A stretch of DNA of 64,000 bases from Astragalus membranaceus (lineage: Eukaryota > Streptophyta > Magnoliopsida > Fabales > Fabaceae): positions 59,593,087 through 59,657,086 of the forward strand of contig CM076849.1 in NCBI GenBank assembly GCA_039519185.1. Reading direction: 5' to 3'. The notes below the pieces were generated by a model. It was given only the letters and a program-made list of their open reading frames with translations, made no database searches and was not told the origin of the DNA. Positions 42,865 to 54,293 of the stretch are shown here, piece by piece. Made by a program: the position numbers and the translations under genes. Each line of letters begins with the position of its first letter. Positions within the stretch are counted from its first letter, which is position 1.

Positions 42865-45489
42865 ATGGATAAAAAGTGGATGTTTGTCAATCGTCTGTCC
42901 AAGGAATATGTCGTTGGAGTGGATTATTTTGTGAACTGTGCTATTGAACGTTTAGGGACTTCTAATAATATCAAATGTCCTTGTTTAAGTTGTTGTTATG
43001 TAAAATCAGTTAATGCAGAGGAGCTGTCAGGACATTTAAAGGGTTACGGAATTGATCAAAGTTACACTTGTTGGACAATGCATGGTGAGGAAAGAGGTGA
43101 ATCTTCAAATATGGGTAATAGTACTAAGAGATGTGCGCCGGTTGACACCGAAATACCTACATTTGGTGGGGACAAATTTGAAGAGATGGCAAAGGCTGTT
43201 GAAGGCGATCTTAATGACTGTCCTCAAATATTTGAGAAGTTGATAACGGATGCGGAGACACCGTTGTATTCGGGTTGTACTGAATTCACAAAATTATTGG
43301 CTATGATAAAGTTGTATAACTTGAAAACTTGCCACGGATGGACGGATAAGAGCTTTACGGAATTACTCGCACTATTGAAAGAAATTTTGCTGAAGGATAA
43401 TGTTCTCCCTTCTCTGACGTATGATGCAAAACAAATGTTAGGGTCCATTGGTTTGAACTATGAGAAGATACACGCTTGTCCCAATGATTGCATTTTATTT
43501 CGGAATGAACATGTATTGTTAAAGTCTTGTCCTAAATGTAATGCATCGCGGTATAAAAAGAAAGAATCTGCTCCAGAAAAGGTGTTGTGGTATTTTCCCA
43601 TAATTCCTCGATTTAGGCGCATGTACCGTAGTTCAGAAGATGCAAAACACTTGACATGACATGAGGATGAAAGGATTAAAGATGGCATGCTACGACACCC
43701 GGCGGATTCTCCGCAATGGAAAAAAATTGATATTGATTATCCTGATTTCGGGCTGGATCCAAGGAACCTACGACTTGCATTGTCTGCTGATGGATTTAAC
43801 CCGCACGGTATTCAGAGTAGCTCCCGCAGTACATGACCCGTGATTTTGGCGATCTATAACTTACCTCCCTGACTTTGCATGAAACGCAAATATATGATGT
43901 TGTCTTTGTTAATTTCTGGGCCCAAGCAACCAGGGAATGATATTTATGTATATTTGGCTCCTTTAATTGGCTCCTTTAATCGAGGTTGGACTTGCTTAGT
44001 ATGGGGTTGAGACCAGAATTGGGTCCGATAAAGAAGGAAACACGTACATATCTACCTCCGGCAGCTCATACTCTATCTGAAAAGGAGAAGACCGTGTTTT
44101 GTAAGTTTCTTCATGGAGTTAAAGTTCCAGAGGGGTATTCTTCAAATGTCACGAACCTTGTATCGATGAAAGACCTCAAGTTAAAGTCTTTAAAGTCCCA
44201 TGATTGTCATGTTCTAATGGAGAATTTGCTACCCATTGGTATACGATCCATTTTGCCTAAGAAAGTGTGCAAGACCTTAACCAAACTTTGTTTCTTCTTT
44301 AAGGCAATTTGTAGTAGAGTGATTGACTCTGGAAAGTTTCCATCATTGCAAAGAGAAATTACTGTCACTTTGTGTGAGCTTGAGATGTATTTCCCACCTT
44401 CGTTTTTTGACATAATGATTCATCTAATAGTTCATCTGATTAGAGAGACACAATTGTGTGGGCCATGTTACATGAGATGGATGTATCCGTTTGAGCGTTA
44501 CATGAAGATATTAAAAGGATATGTGAAAAACCGATCACGACCCGCCGGTTGTATTGTTGATCGCTACATAGTTGAAAAAGCTATTGAGTTCTGCACCGGC
44601 TATCTATCTAGTCTTGAATATTCTGTGGGACTGCCAAGGTTTCGTCACTTAGGAAGCATTAGTAAAGGGATGTCAGGAGCTAAAATAGTGATGTTATCAA
44701 GGAAAGAACTAGATCAAGCACACTTATATGTTTTGCACAATGATAGTGAGCTTGATTCATATGTTGCCAAGCACATGGACATACTTAAGAGTGATCACCC
44801 ATATAAGGGTCAAGTTTAGTTAACAAAAGAACACAATCAGAGTTTCATAGTGTGGCTAAAAGAGTACATTGATTTCGAGTTTGCTATGAATCCCGCCTCG
44901 ATTTCAGAAAGATTGAGATGGTTAGCAAAAGGTCCAAATATACAAGTTTTCTCTTACACCAGCTATCTAATGAATGGGTACACGTTCTATACAAAAACCA
45001 TGATGATCAGAGTAAAATGCAAAATAGTGGGGTGACTCTTGTAGCTCAAGCTATATATGCATACATCAAGTGCCAAAGACAGAAATCCCATATACGCGAA
45101 TATGTCATACTTTGGGGTCATTGAACACATATGGGAGTTGGATTACAACATGTTTCGGAAGCCTATGTTCCAATGTAAATGGGTTGACAATAATAATGGT
45201 TTACAGATTGATGAGTCGGGGTTCATGCAGGTGAATTTCAATAAGTTAGGATATAAAGATGAGCCTTTTATTTTGGCATCCGAAGCTCAACAAGTGTTTT
45301 ATGTCACTGATCCAGTTGATATCAATTGGTCCATTGTTTTATTGACAAATAAAAAATTGGTGAAGGACATTGATGATCAAGCAACGGATGATGATGGTAT
45401 TGAGGACGACCCTTTCTTCGGGACATCACTACCAATAGTAGGGGAAAGTACTCCTAGAGAGGATGTTGTGTATGTTAGAAAGGATCATA
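42865..45489 (+). pseudogene. Outer CACTA TNP2-type transposase (5' portion, split by CACTA-C)
   Basis: ATG 42,865 opens 264 codons: a Transpos_assoc domain (MDKKWMFVNRLSKEYVVGVD, CPCLSCCYVKS, HLKGYGIDQSYTCWTMHGE), then NLKTCHGWTDKSFTELLALL, KILHACPNDC-like zinc-rich text and CPKCNASRYKKK from Transposase_21. After a frame change near 43,655 it continues HPADSPQWKKIDIDYPDFGL, LPPWLCMKRKYMM-like text and ISGPKQPGN. The catalytic middle is then deleted between two copies of GGCTCCTTTAAT (43,957-43,981), resuming at 43,986 with MGLRPELGP and a DUF4218 domain (to 44,819), then DUF4216 (45,106-45,480). The last codons lie beyond the inserted CACTA-C at 59,091-59,134. Missing catalytic core and several frame breaks make it non-functional. 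Confidence 0.9.
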
Positions 45490-45519
45490 CACTAGTGGAA
45501 AAAATGTCTTTTATAACTG

Positions 45520-45760
45520 TCATTTATATCGGTTTGATATTAAAAGTGACGCGGTGGCAGTTTTGTAATTAAAATTACAATTTTTATATCGGTTGCCACT
45601 TGAACCGATATAGAAAGTGCAAAAACCATCTTTCATATCGGTTCCCTTGCATAGCCGTTATAGAAAGTCCAAAAATTTTGGCTTCCATAACGGGTCACAA
45701 AACCACCCGTTATAGAAACCAAAAAAATTAGGCTTTTACAATTAGTTGCATCTCTTCACC
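45520..45760 (+). repeat. Left subterminal repeats of CACTA-C
   Basis: Degenerate copies of TTTATATCGGTT and GAACCGATATAGAAAG in both orientations, with two variants reading GGTTATAGAAA-like text. Confidence 0.85.
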
Positions 45761-46064
45761 ATTGGCTCCCTCTCACTCTCGCGTGTCTTTCCTCAGTATC
45801 ACTCCCACTGTCCTCACTCTCAATCACCTACGCCTTTCTCTCAACCAACACCGCCCTCACCTCCGCCTCACGTTCGCCGTCGTGCTCACCTCCAACCACT
45901 ACGCCGTCGTAAAGGATCTCTCATTTATCTTTTCCTCTGAAATGGCTTGAAAAAACCCTAGAATCTCTCTCTCTTCAACTAGCAGATGGAACTATGGAGG
46001 CATAGAAATCGCAATCTCTGAAATTGCTCAAAATCCAAATCGCAATCTCTCTCTGTGTACAGGT

Positions 46065-46436
46065 ATGTGCTTCAATCGCTGTGTTAGATCCGCCGAAAAG
46101 AACGAAGGCGGTGATGGCGGTGTAACTGCTAAATCCGCCGAAAAGAACGAAGGTGGCGATGGCGGTGACAAGGACGACCTTGTTCTTCAAGACACCTTCG
46201 CTCAAGAAACCGCTGTTATGGATGAAGACCCCAATATGTATGTGTATATTTTGTGTTTGTGCTGAGGTTATAGAATTTGTATTTTGATATCTTGAATCTT
46301 GATCTTGAACAGGGTTAAGTATATTGAGCAGGAACTAGCGAAGAAGAAGGGCAGAAATGTTGATGCGGAAGATCAAGTTGAGACTGAGTTGAAACGTGCC
46401 GAAGATGAACTATATAAAATAAAAGAGCATCTTAAG
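46065..46436 (+). pseudogene. TLS1/C9orf78-like (HCA59) splicing-associated protein, captured 5' exons
   Basis: Exon 1 (46,065-46,237) reads SAEKNEGGDGGVTAK, a near-exact repeat of SAEKNEGGDGG, then DDLVLQDTFAQETAVMDEDP, NM. After a GT-AG intron, exon 2 (46,313-46,436) gives VKYIEQELAKKKGRNVDAED, QVETELKRAEDELYKIKEHL, K. These match the Tls1/C9orf78 family (telomere length and silencing, spliceosome-associated): DTFAQET, DPNM.KYIEQELAKK and ELKRAEDELYKIPEHLK. The exons join in frame and show no stop, but the C-terminal exons are absent, and the true N-terminus is not certain. The following donor (GTGAGT at 46,437) would splice onward toward the starch synthase exons. Confidence 0.8.
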
Positions 46437-47653
46437 GTGAGTAGCTTCCCTTTTATTGCTTTAGAGAAGTTAATGGTTTTGAAAAAGTTAAATGGCAGAG
46501 CTTCTGAAAGAATTGATATGCGAAAGCTAAATGAGAGAGCTTCTCTTTTCCTAGATTTTGAGCATTAACGATGTCTATGTGTCTGTGTCTGTGCTTCATA
46601 CTAACTTTTCATCATACGCTTCTGTGTTCTAATATTCAATGCTTTTTCTCAGCTTCTGTGTTCTAATAGCTGTAGTGGTACATAGATATACTAGTTTCAG
46701 TTCTATCAGAAAATGGAAAATAAGTTCAATTCTAATGGAATTTTTCTTTTCTTTTTTTAATTTCAGTGTAAAAAATGGCAACAGTGGTTGCTTCAAGTAG
46801 CATAGGATCCAGAAATTCTAATAATGTCTACCATGGACCAAATATCTCTTGTGAATCTAAAGGGGTGACAATGGGACTACGCTCTATAAGGCAGACAAAT
46901 ACTTATAATGGACTGAGAATTTTAAACCATTTGGATGAGCTAGTAAATAGAACTCCAATTGAAATGAAGGCAATGAAAGCTAGGAGGAAGGGTCTTCAAG
47001 GGAAGAATGTTAGGCCATCAGGTATCATAGTTTGTGGCATGAATTTGATCTTTGTAGGAACTGAGGTTGGTCCATGCAGCAAAACTGGTGGTTTAGGAGA
47101 TGTTCTAGGTGGTCTGCCACCAGCATTAGGAGTAAGCTTCAAGTGAAATTCCTCTTAAATTAGGTTTTCATTTTCATTCATTGAAGAGGTTTTCAATTTT
47201 TCATCAAAATGTGTTCTTCTGTAGTTAAAAGCATTGCAATCTGTTACATTGCAGGTGAAAGTAGGAGATAGAAAGGAAAAAGTTGGCTTCTTCCATTGCT
47301 TTAAAAGAGGAGTCGATCGCGTCTTTGTAGATCATCCTATGTTTCTTGAAAAGGTTAGAACATTTCTCTTTTCTTCATTTGTACATTCATTGTTTTGTTT
47401 TCAGATACTTACTGATAACTGAACTTGAAGGTCTGGGGTAAAAGTGGAACAAAACTTTATGGACCTGCTGCAGGAGAAGATTACCAAGACAACCAACTAC
47501 GTTTTAGCTTGTTCTGTCAGGTTCTAATGAGTCATATAATCTGTTTTCATATTTCTCAATTCAGTATTCCTATTTTTCCATTGAGTTTTTGTCTTTGAAT
47601 TAATCTTACAGGCAGCTCTGGAAGCACCAAGGGTTCTGAATCTTAAGTCCAAT

Positions 47654-50630
47654 TGTAACATCCCCAATTTAGCTAATTTCAATTATTGAAATTAGCAAGA
47701 CGTCTCAAGATAATTAATTAGCATAATTGGTTAATTATGATATGGCGAGTTAATTGGGATTGTAAGCGAATAGGAACACAAGGGTCTTTTCGTCTTTTCC
47801 ACACATTAATGAGTTTCGGCTAAACCATCCTCCACAGAACATCACTATATGCAATATGTAATTATTGTATAAGTATTGTGTGACTAAAATTGACTTAAGA
47901 AGAAATTAAGGAAGTTTAAGCAAAATTTGGACATAGGGCATTATGGTCATTTCGCCCTTTTAAGTGAACTCCATTACTCCAGCTGAACCAAATAAAAACA
48001 CTACACCTCCATCATTTCCAGCAAAACTGAATATTAAGAAAGAGGAGGAGGAGAAGTCAAGAGAGTGGAGAAGAAGGAAATGGGTCAACACCCAAGCTTC
48101 ATGCATGTAAGTGATTTTTGTACCATTCTCCCCCATTTTCCAAGCCCTTTCCATTGATACCCCTTCTGAAAGCTCAGTTACCCTCCTCACCCTCCTACCA
48201 TTTTCGAATTCCAAAGCTTCATCTTGACCAACAATGGAGTTTTGTGCTTTCCTTGAAATTGCATGTTCAAGTTGAAGCTTGAGGGAGTCAAAACTGAAGA
48301 TGCATGGCTGATTTTAATGCATTAGGGTGAAGTTCAGTAGATTGGTTCTGTGTTGGAGTGTTTAGGTTAGCTATTGGAGCTTGAATTCGTAATGGCAAGT
48401 GATTGAAGATGATGATTCAAGTTCAACAGAAATTCTGGGTAAAACCCGTATGCATCACCTTCATTGTTTCCATCGTATCTCGTTATACACTACTCCGATG
48501 ATCGTGATTCTTGTCCCTCTGGAAACTAGACACAAAGCTCTTCATTTTGGGTACAAGAACCTTATGATTTCATGGAGAAATGAGAGAGATATCCTGTTCA
48601 CAAGTTTCGGTTTCAGAATCAAACATGGTCCTGGACCAGTCACATAGTTTCGGTGATATCTCTCAATCTACTGGATGCATGCGCGTGAAACTTCTTCCAT
48701 CAGAAAGTAGACGAAATTATCTACACAATGGGCACTGGTTTGAAGGGTTTTGGCCACGATTTGACCAAGATACGCGTGTTACAAAACTGCTCACTGATTC
48801 TGGAAAACGGATGCGAAATTGGAAGTGTTGGTTCCTCAAATTTCGGATCGAATCGCCAAAGTTCGAGAGACGCCAATTCCGTAGTCAAGGAGGAAGTTCA
48901 GTAGCTGGATTTGTGATTGATTGCTGTTCCGAAGTTCAGTTTCGAGTATCGGACGAGTTCGGTGCGAGTACGTGATTACGGGGATTGTTCGAGAGGTTAC
49001 GGTTCGTGAGGACGTGATTTCTCGCGAGGTCGTCAAATCGGTGAGTTCTATACTCGTTTAGGGGACGTTTTGTTGTCGAGTCATGTTATTTTCTGAAATG
49101 ATATTATGGAATAATCCGCTTTGCGAAAACTTAACGAAAATGTTTTTATCGAAAAACTGTAAAACGCATAATTGCTCGAATTGATTGGATTGTTGAATTA
49201 TGATATATGTTGTTGGACTGTTTAATCGCTTTCGCTGGTCTGGAATAATAACTGTTATGTTGGGATATCGATCGGAACGAAATTGGAATCGAAACGGAAT
49301 GGAATTTATTCATAAAAAACCTATTTTCTGGAAAACAGATAGAGACGCACGGATCGTGTGCCTATGAGCACGGGTCGTGCGCCCCCATCTGATGCTGCAT
49401 GAAATGAATTTTTAAACACGCACGGATCGTGCGCCTAGTCGCTCGGGTCGTGCGTATCTTTCTGGAAATTTTCTACAAACTGTTCAACCACGCACGGGTC
49501 GTGCGCCTACACGCACGGGTCGTGTGAGACTCTCTGACCTACAATTTCAAAGTACCTATTTATCCATTCCAAATGATTCCAATCCTCTTCTAATCCATTC
49601 CCCAAGGTCCCACAATAATGAAAAGGTAACAATGATATGAGATTGAGCATGTTCGATAGAAAGTTTGTGTGTTATGAATAAAATGGAAAACCGCACTTAG
49701 AGAACGCGAGAGTGCATATGTCAAGAATGATAATAACACACTGCATTTGACTGATAATAATACACTGTATATGACTGATATTATACACTGTAATTGACTG
49801 ATATGGTACATGGTACTTGACTGAAATGACTAACAGCCCATTGCGGGTACACAGACTGAAAATGTATAATAAATACAAGAGGAAAAAGGGTGACGACCCT
49901 AAGAGGTTAGCATACTAGGGGAGGGGAAGTCATGAGCCCCAAAACCTAGACTCAAGAATGTTTCCCCTGCTAGAAATAGCGGGATGGGTTCACCAAAAGG
50001 TCAAGAGATGCCTATAAAATAGGTAGACTGAGGTGTTATGCTAAAAACATGGAACAAAGATTGCATGCTTCATGTGTCGCTTAGGAGGGCCATGAGCATG
50101 AAGGTTACAGGAACTTAAAGTATTTCCACGTGGTTGCTTTTTAGGACCACGAGTTAAAGACAAGGCATAATGAACCGCTAGAGTAGTAAGGGGTCTCGAT
50201 AGGACTCACTGAGATAATGTTTATCTCACCCTTCATATTTGTGGTTTTTACAGAGAAACAGGGGAAAGCAAAGGCGGTAAAGCATGGTTAGCTGGTGTGA
50301 CTCTTGGAGTCATTGAAGACCTAGTTTAATGTTTTAGACCTTTGTTCCGTTTATTGTTTCTATGTTCCGATTGTATAACTTCTGATGTTAAGTTGTAAAA
50401 TCGTTTCCGCTACTTTATGTTTTGAGTATTGAACACCAGGAATATGTACAAGTCTTAAGTTTTGGAACTTAAGCAATTTCAGAAAGTTTATGAGGTTCAG
50501 AGAACCAGTTATTATGTATTGTCAAAAGTTTTAGTTGTGTTCAATATTTCAATAACAGGAAGTTACTCTGATGTATGCCATTTAGTGCATTTCGGTGATT
50601 CTATAGGTTAGAATTTATCGGGGTGTTACA
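47654..50630 (+). repeat. 5' LTR of the Tekay element
   Basis: It contains six copies of a palindrome-rich unit (GCACGGGTCGTGCG and variants) at 49,345-49,527 and a CTGATA.TATACACTG tandem segment near 49,740-49,805. Small frames in the LTR recur identically in the 3' copy and are not genes. Confidence 0.93.
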
Positions 50631-51294
50631 TTATGGTATCAGAGCAGTTCGACCTAGTCGGGCTTAGTTTAGTTTAGGGTTGAGTCGATTCCTTGTTAGT
50701 CTTTGTTGTGATTACACTTGTGATGCTAAGAGACATTGAGCCTGATCAACTCAATACTTGGTGTATCATGAGCGGAATTATGGAAGGATGACCAAGACGT
50801 AGTCCTCAACCAAGACCGAAGTTCCTTAAAACCCGTTTCATCTTAGGGAATACTGGAAAGGAGAAGGTAGTTAAGCCATCAACTCCGAATGCAAAGTTAA
50901 AAGGCAGCCGATCAAGGGAAAGAAAGTGCAGTTGTATGATTCCTCAAGATTCTCCAAGTGTTTTGCTGGTAGGAAGCCCAAGAGGTGGATGTCGTCCTAG
51001 TGCGACTCAGTGGTAATATTTTAAGAAAGAGGGTCGAGTGCCCAAAAAGAGGAAAAGAAAGGGTCAGATAAGCCTACTTCAGCTCGAGAGAGGGTCTACA
51101 CTGCAGATGCTCAGAAAGTCATGGCTACAGACACTCCACCGAGAATGTGGATATTGTCCTAGGTATGAGATGAACGACTGCAAACCATGTGAATGTTGAT
51201 TGTTTCATCGGACTATCGGTGTCGCCTCCGAGTCAGTGGAGCTACAGCCGACCAATTCTGAAGTTGTTATCTCATTCACTTCAGCCAGTGACTG
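50631..51294 (+). other. Tekay primer-binding site and gag-deleted leader
   Basis: TGGTATCAGAGCAGTTCGAC at 50,634 is complementary to the initiator-methionine tRNA 3' end. The next 640 bp should hold gag and protease (normally over 1.5 kb) but show only short, stop-ridden fragments; I recognise no capsid or zinc-knuckle motif. Confidence 0.75.
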
Positions 51295-53790
51295 TTGTTT
51301 CAAGGCGCAGAAGCTTATGTCATGACGTTGTCTGCATCCACTGAGACAGGTCTAGATTTGTCTTCTGTGCAAGTTGCTAATGAATTTCTTGATGTGTTTC
51401 CTGATGAAGTTCCTTCGTTTCCTCCGGATCGTGAGGTGGAATTCTCTATAGAGTTGGTTCCAGGCACTGGACCTATTTCTATAGCCCCGTATAGAATGTC
51501 ACAGTTAGAGTTGAGGGAATTGAAAGTTCAACTAGAAGAGCTAATTTCCAAGCGGTTCATCCGGCCGAGTGCCTCACCATGGGGTGCTCCAGTGTTGCTT
51601 GTCAAGAAGGAGGACGGAAGTATGAGATTGTATATTGATGATCGTCAGTTGAATAAAGTGACTGTCAAGAACAAGTACCCTCTACCGAGGATTGATGATT
51701 TGCTAGATCAGTTGAGGGGAGCTTCTGTATTTTCAAAGATCGATTTGAGGTCTGGTTATCACCAAATTAGGGTTCGAGCTTTGGACGTCCCGAAGACCGC
51801 TTTCCATACGAGGTATGGACACTACGAATTTGTAGTGATGCCCTTCGGTTTGACCAATGCTCCAGCTGTATTCATGGATTATATGAATCGGATTTTTAAT
51901 CCTTATCTGGATCAGTTTGTTGTAGTGTTCATTGATGATATCTTGGTGTTCTCTAAAACGATTGAGGAGCATGTGCAACATCTCCAAATTGTCCTGAACG
52001 TACTCCGAGAGAAGAAGTTGTATGTTAAGCCGTCCAAATGTGATTTTTGGATGCCTGAAGTTAAGTTTCTGGGCCATGTGATATCTAGGACTGGTGTTGC
52101 AGTGGATCCCAGTAAGATCGAAGCGGTGGTAGACTGGGAGCAGCCGTCTACAGTTACTGAAGTAAGAAGTTTCTTGAGATTAGCTGGGTATTATCGAAGA
52201 TTCATTCAAGGATTTTCCCAGCTGGTTCTTCCACTCACTCTGTTAACTCGCAAGGGTCAGCCGTTTGTTTGGGACTCAGACTGTGAAAATTGTTTCACGG
52301 AATTGAAGGGTCGTTTGACTTCTGCACCTATCCTGATTCTTCCGGATCCGTCAGTAGGATTCCAAATCTATTGCGACGCTTCTGGTAAGGGTTTAGGATG
52401 TGTCCTAATGCAGAATCGACAAGTAGTTGCTTATGCCTCCAGGCAGTTGAAACCGCATGAGGAGAATTACCCCACTCATGATTTAGAGTTGGCGGCGATT
52501 GTGTTTGCCCTAAAGATTTGGAGACATTACCTGTATGGGTCTCGTTTCGAAGTCTTTAGCGACCACAAGAGCCTTAAGTATTTGTTTGACCAAAAGGAGC
52601 TGAACAACAGACAGAGGAGATGGGTAGAATTCCTGAAGGATTATGATTTCGAACTGAAGTATCATCCTGGTAAGGCCAATGTTGTTGCCGATGCTTTAAG
52701 CAGAAAGCCTATCCATACTGCAGAGTTAATGATGCACGAGATGTCCTTGTTGGAATCATTCAGAGACCTCAATTTGAGGGTTAAGTCAAGAAGGAACAGG
52801 TTAGTGTTGAGTCACATTCGGATTTCAAGTCCCTTGAGAGATCTAATTCGCTCAGCCCAAGAAGATGATGTGGAACTACAAACGCAGAAGAGATTGCCGA
52901 ACTACACCGAAGACGGTGATGGTGTGATTTGTTATGATGGCAGAATCTGTGTGCCGAATGATGAGGATGTAAAGAGGCAAGTGTTAGAGGAGGCTCATAA
53001 GAGTCAATTCTCAATACATCCTGGGTCTACCAAGATGTATCGAGATTTAAAGCAATTGTACTGGTGGCCGGGTATGAAAGTGGATATTGCAGAGTTCGTG
53101 TCTCGATGCTTGACTTGTCAAAAGGTTAAGATAGAGCACCAGAAGCCAGGTGGCCAGTTACAACCATTGAATGTACCTGAATGGAAATGGGAAAGCGTAT
53201 CTATGGATTTTGTCATGGGATTGCCACGGTCCCAAGCCGGAAATGATTCTATTTGGGTAGTGGTGGATCGTCTGACCAAGTCCGCTCATTTTATTCCAGT
53301 GCGTTCGAATCACAAGGTTGCTAAGTTAGCAGATGAGTATCTTAAGAATATTGTTAAGTTGCATGGAATCCCTACAAGTATCATCTGTGATCGAGATCCC
53401 AAGTTTACATCTCGATTTTGGAGAGCATTGAACATGGCGTTGGGAACGAAGGTGTGTGTTAGCACTGCGTACCATCCTCAGACAGACGGGCAGACTGAGA
53501 GAACCATTCAGACGTTGACGGATATGTTGAGAGCTTGTGTACTCGATAGTGGAGGCAGATGGGAGGATCATCTTCCATTGGTGGAATTCTCATACAACAA
53601 CAGTTATCATTCTAGTATCGGAATGGCTCCATATGAAGCATTGTATGGAAGGAAGTGCAGAACACCATTGTGTTGGTGGGATGTAGGCGAGCAGAGATTA
53701 TTGGGACCAGATTTAGTCCGTGCGACTACGGAGAAGATCCGTCAGATAAGAGAAAGGATGAAAACCACGCAGAGTCGGCAGAAGAGTTAG
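51295..53790 (+). CDS. pol: Tekay reverse transcriptase - RNase H - integrase, ending at a premature stop
   Basis: The 831-codon frame starts inside the end of protease (FQGAEAYVMTLSA), then NEFLDVFPDEVPSFPPDREV, RT (LVKKEDGSMRL, MPFGLTNAPAVFMDYMNRIF, FIDD at 212-215), RNase H (IYCDASGKGLGCVLMQ, FSDHKSLKYLFDQKELNNRQ) and integrase (HHCC: HPGSTKMYRDLKQLYWWPGM..CLTCQ; catalytic Asp 638, Asp 699, Glu 735 with D,D-35-E spacing). The RT motif usually read LCVDYRQLN is LYIDDRQLN. A TAG at 53,788-53,790 cuts the frame; the remainder continues in frame directly afterwards, so a single substitution separates it from the chromodomain part. Confidence 0.95.
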   Translation: MFQGAEAYVMTLSASTETGLDLSSVQVANEFLDVFPDEVPSFPPDREVEFSIELVPGTGPISIAPYRMSQLELRELKVQLEELISKRFIRPSASPWGAPVLLVKKEDGSMRLYIDDRQLNKVTVKNKYPLPRIDDLLDQLRGASVFSKIDLRSGYHQIRVRALDVPKTAFHTRYGHYEFVVMPFGLTNAPAVFMDYMNRIFNPYLDQFVVVFIDDILVFSKTIEEHVQHLQIVLNVLREKKLYVKPSKCDFWMPEVKFLGHVISRTGVAVDPSKIEAVVDWEQPSTVTEVRSFLRLAGYYRRFIQGFSQLVLPLTLLTRKGQPFVWDSDCENCFTELKGRLTSAPILILPDPSVGFQIYCDASGKGLGCVLMQNRQVVAYASRQLKPHEENYPTHDLELAAIVFALKIWRHYLYGSRFEVFSDHKSLKYLFDQKELNNRQRRWVEFLKDYDFELKYHPGKANVVADALSRKPIHTAELMMHEMSLLESFRDLNLRVKSRRNRLVLSHIRISSPLRDLIRSAQEDDVELQTQKRLPNYTEDGDGVICYDGRICVPNDEDVKRQVLEEAHKSQFSIHPGSTKMYRDLKQLYWWPGMKVDIAEFVSRCLTCQKVKIEHQKPGGQLQPLNVPEWKWESVSMDFVMGLPRSQAGNDSIWVVVDRLTKSAHFIPVRSNHKVAKLADEYLKNIVKLHGIPTSIICDRDPKFTSRFWRALNMALGTKVCVSTAYHPQTDGQTERTIQTLTDMLRACVLDSGGRWEDHLPLVEFSYNNSYHSSIGMAPYEALYGRKCRTPLCWWDVGEQRLLGPDLVRATTEKIRQIRERMKTTQSRQKS

Positions 53791-54243
53791 GCGGATAAGA
53801 GAAGAAGGCCTTTAGAATTCAAAGAAGGAGACCATGTCTTTTTGAGACTTTCTCCAACCAGCGGGACCGGTATTGCTTTGCGAGCGAAGAAGCTCAGTCC
53901 TCGGTATGTCAGACCCTTCCAGATTATCGAGCGAGTTGGGCCGGTAGCGTATCGCATTGCATTACCTCCAGAATTGTCCAGATTACATGATGTGTTTCAT
54001 GTATCGCAGTTAAGGAAGTATATTCATGATCCGAATCAACCCTTAAGTTATGAAGCGATCGACATCAGACCGAATTTTTCTTACCAGCCTACTCCCATTA
54101 GGATCATTGAATGTGGCGAGAAAACGCTCCGGACAAGATCAATCCCTATTGTCAAGGTACTTTGGGACAATGCTTCACCCGACGAAGCAACTTGGGAAGT
54201 AGAGGAAGACATGCGGGTGAAATATCCCTATCTTTTCGGGTGA
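53791..54243 (+). pseudogene. Tekay integrase C-terminus with chromodomain
   Basis: In the same frame as pol: ADKRRRPLEFKEGDHVFLRL, SPRYVRPFQIIERVGPVAYR, LPPELSRLHDVFHVSQLRKY, then a chromodomain-like end (IRIIECGEKTLRTRSIPIVK, VLWDNASPDEATWEVEEDM) and stop at 54,241-54,243. The chromodomain marks a chromovirus and probably guides integration to particular chromatin. A purine-rich AAAAAGTTGGGGTGAT precedes the 3' LTR as the polypurine tract. Confidence 0.92.
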
Positions 54244-54293
54244 GGTACGTTTTGTCAATTTTGAGGACAAAATTTTTAAAAAGTTGGGGTGAT

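Noticed and set aside
45746..45950. Ser/His/Pro-rich short frames before the TLS1-like exons
   Set aside because: CT-rich leader typical of a plant 5' UTR; no domain, and two frames are open equally.
47960..49878. Several 60-130-codon frames duplicated at 54,600-56,518
   Set aside because: They lie in the two LTRs of the Tekay element and duplicate only because the LTRs do.
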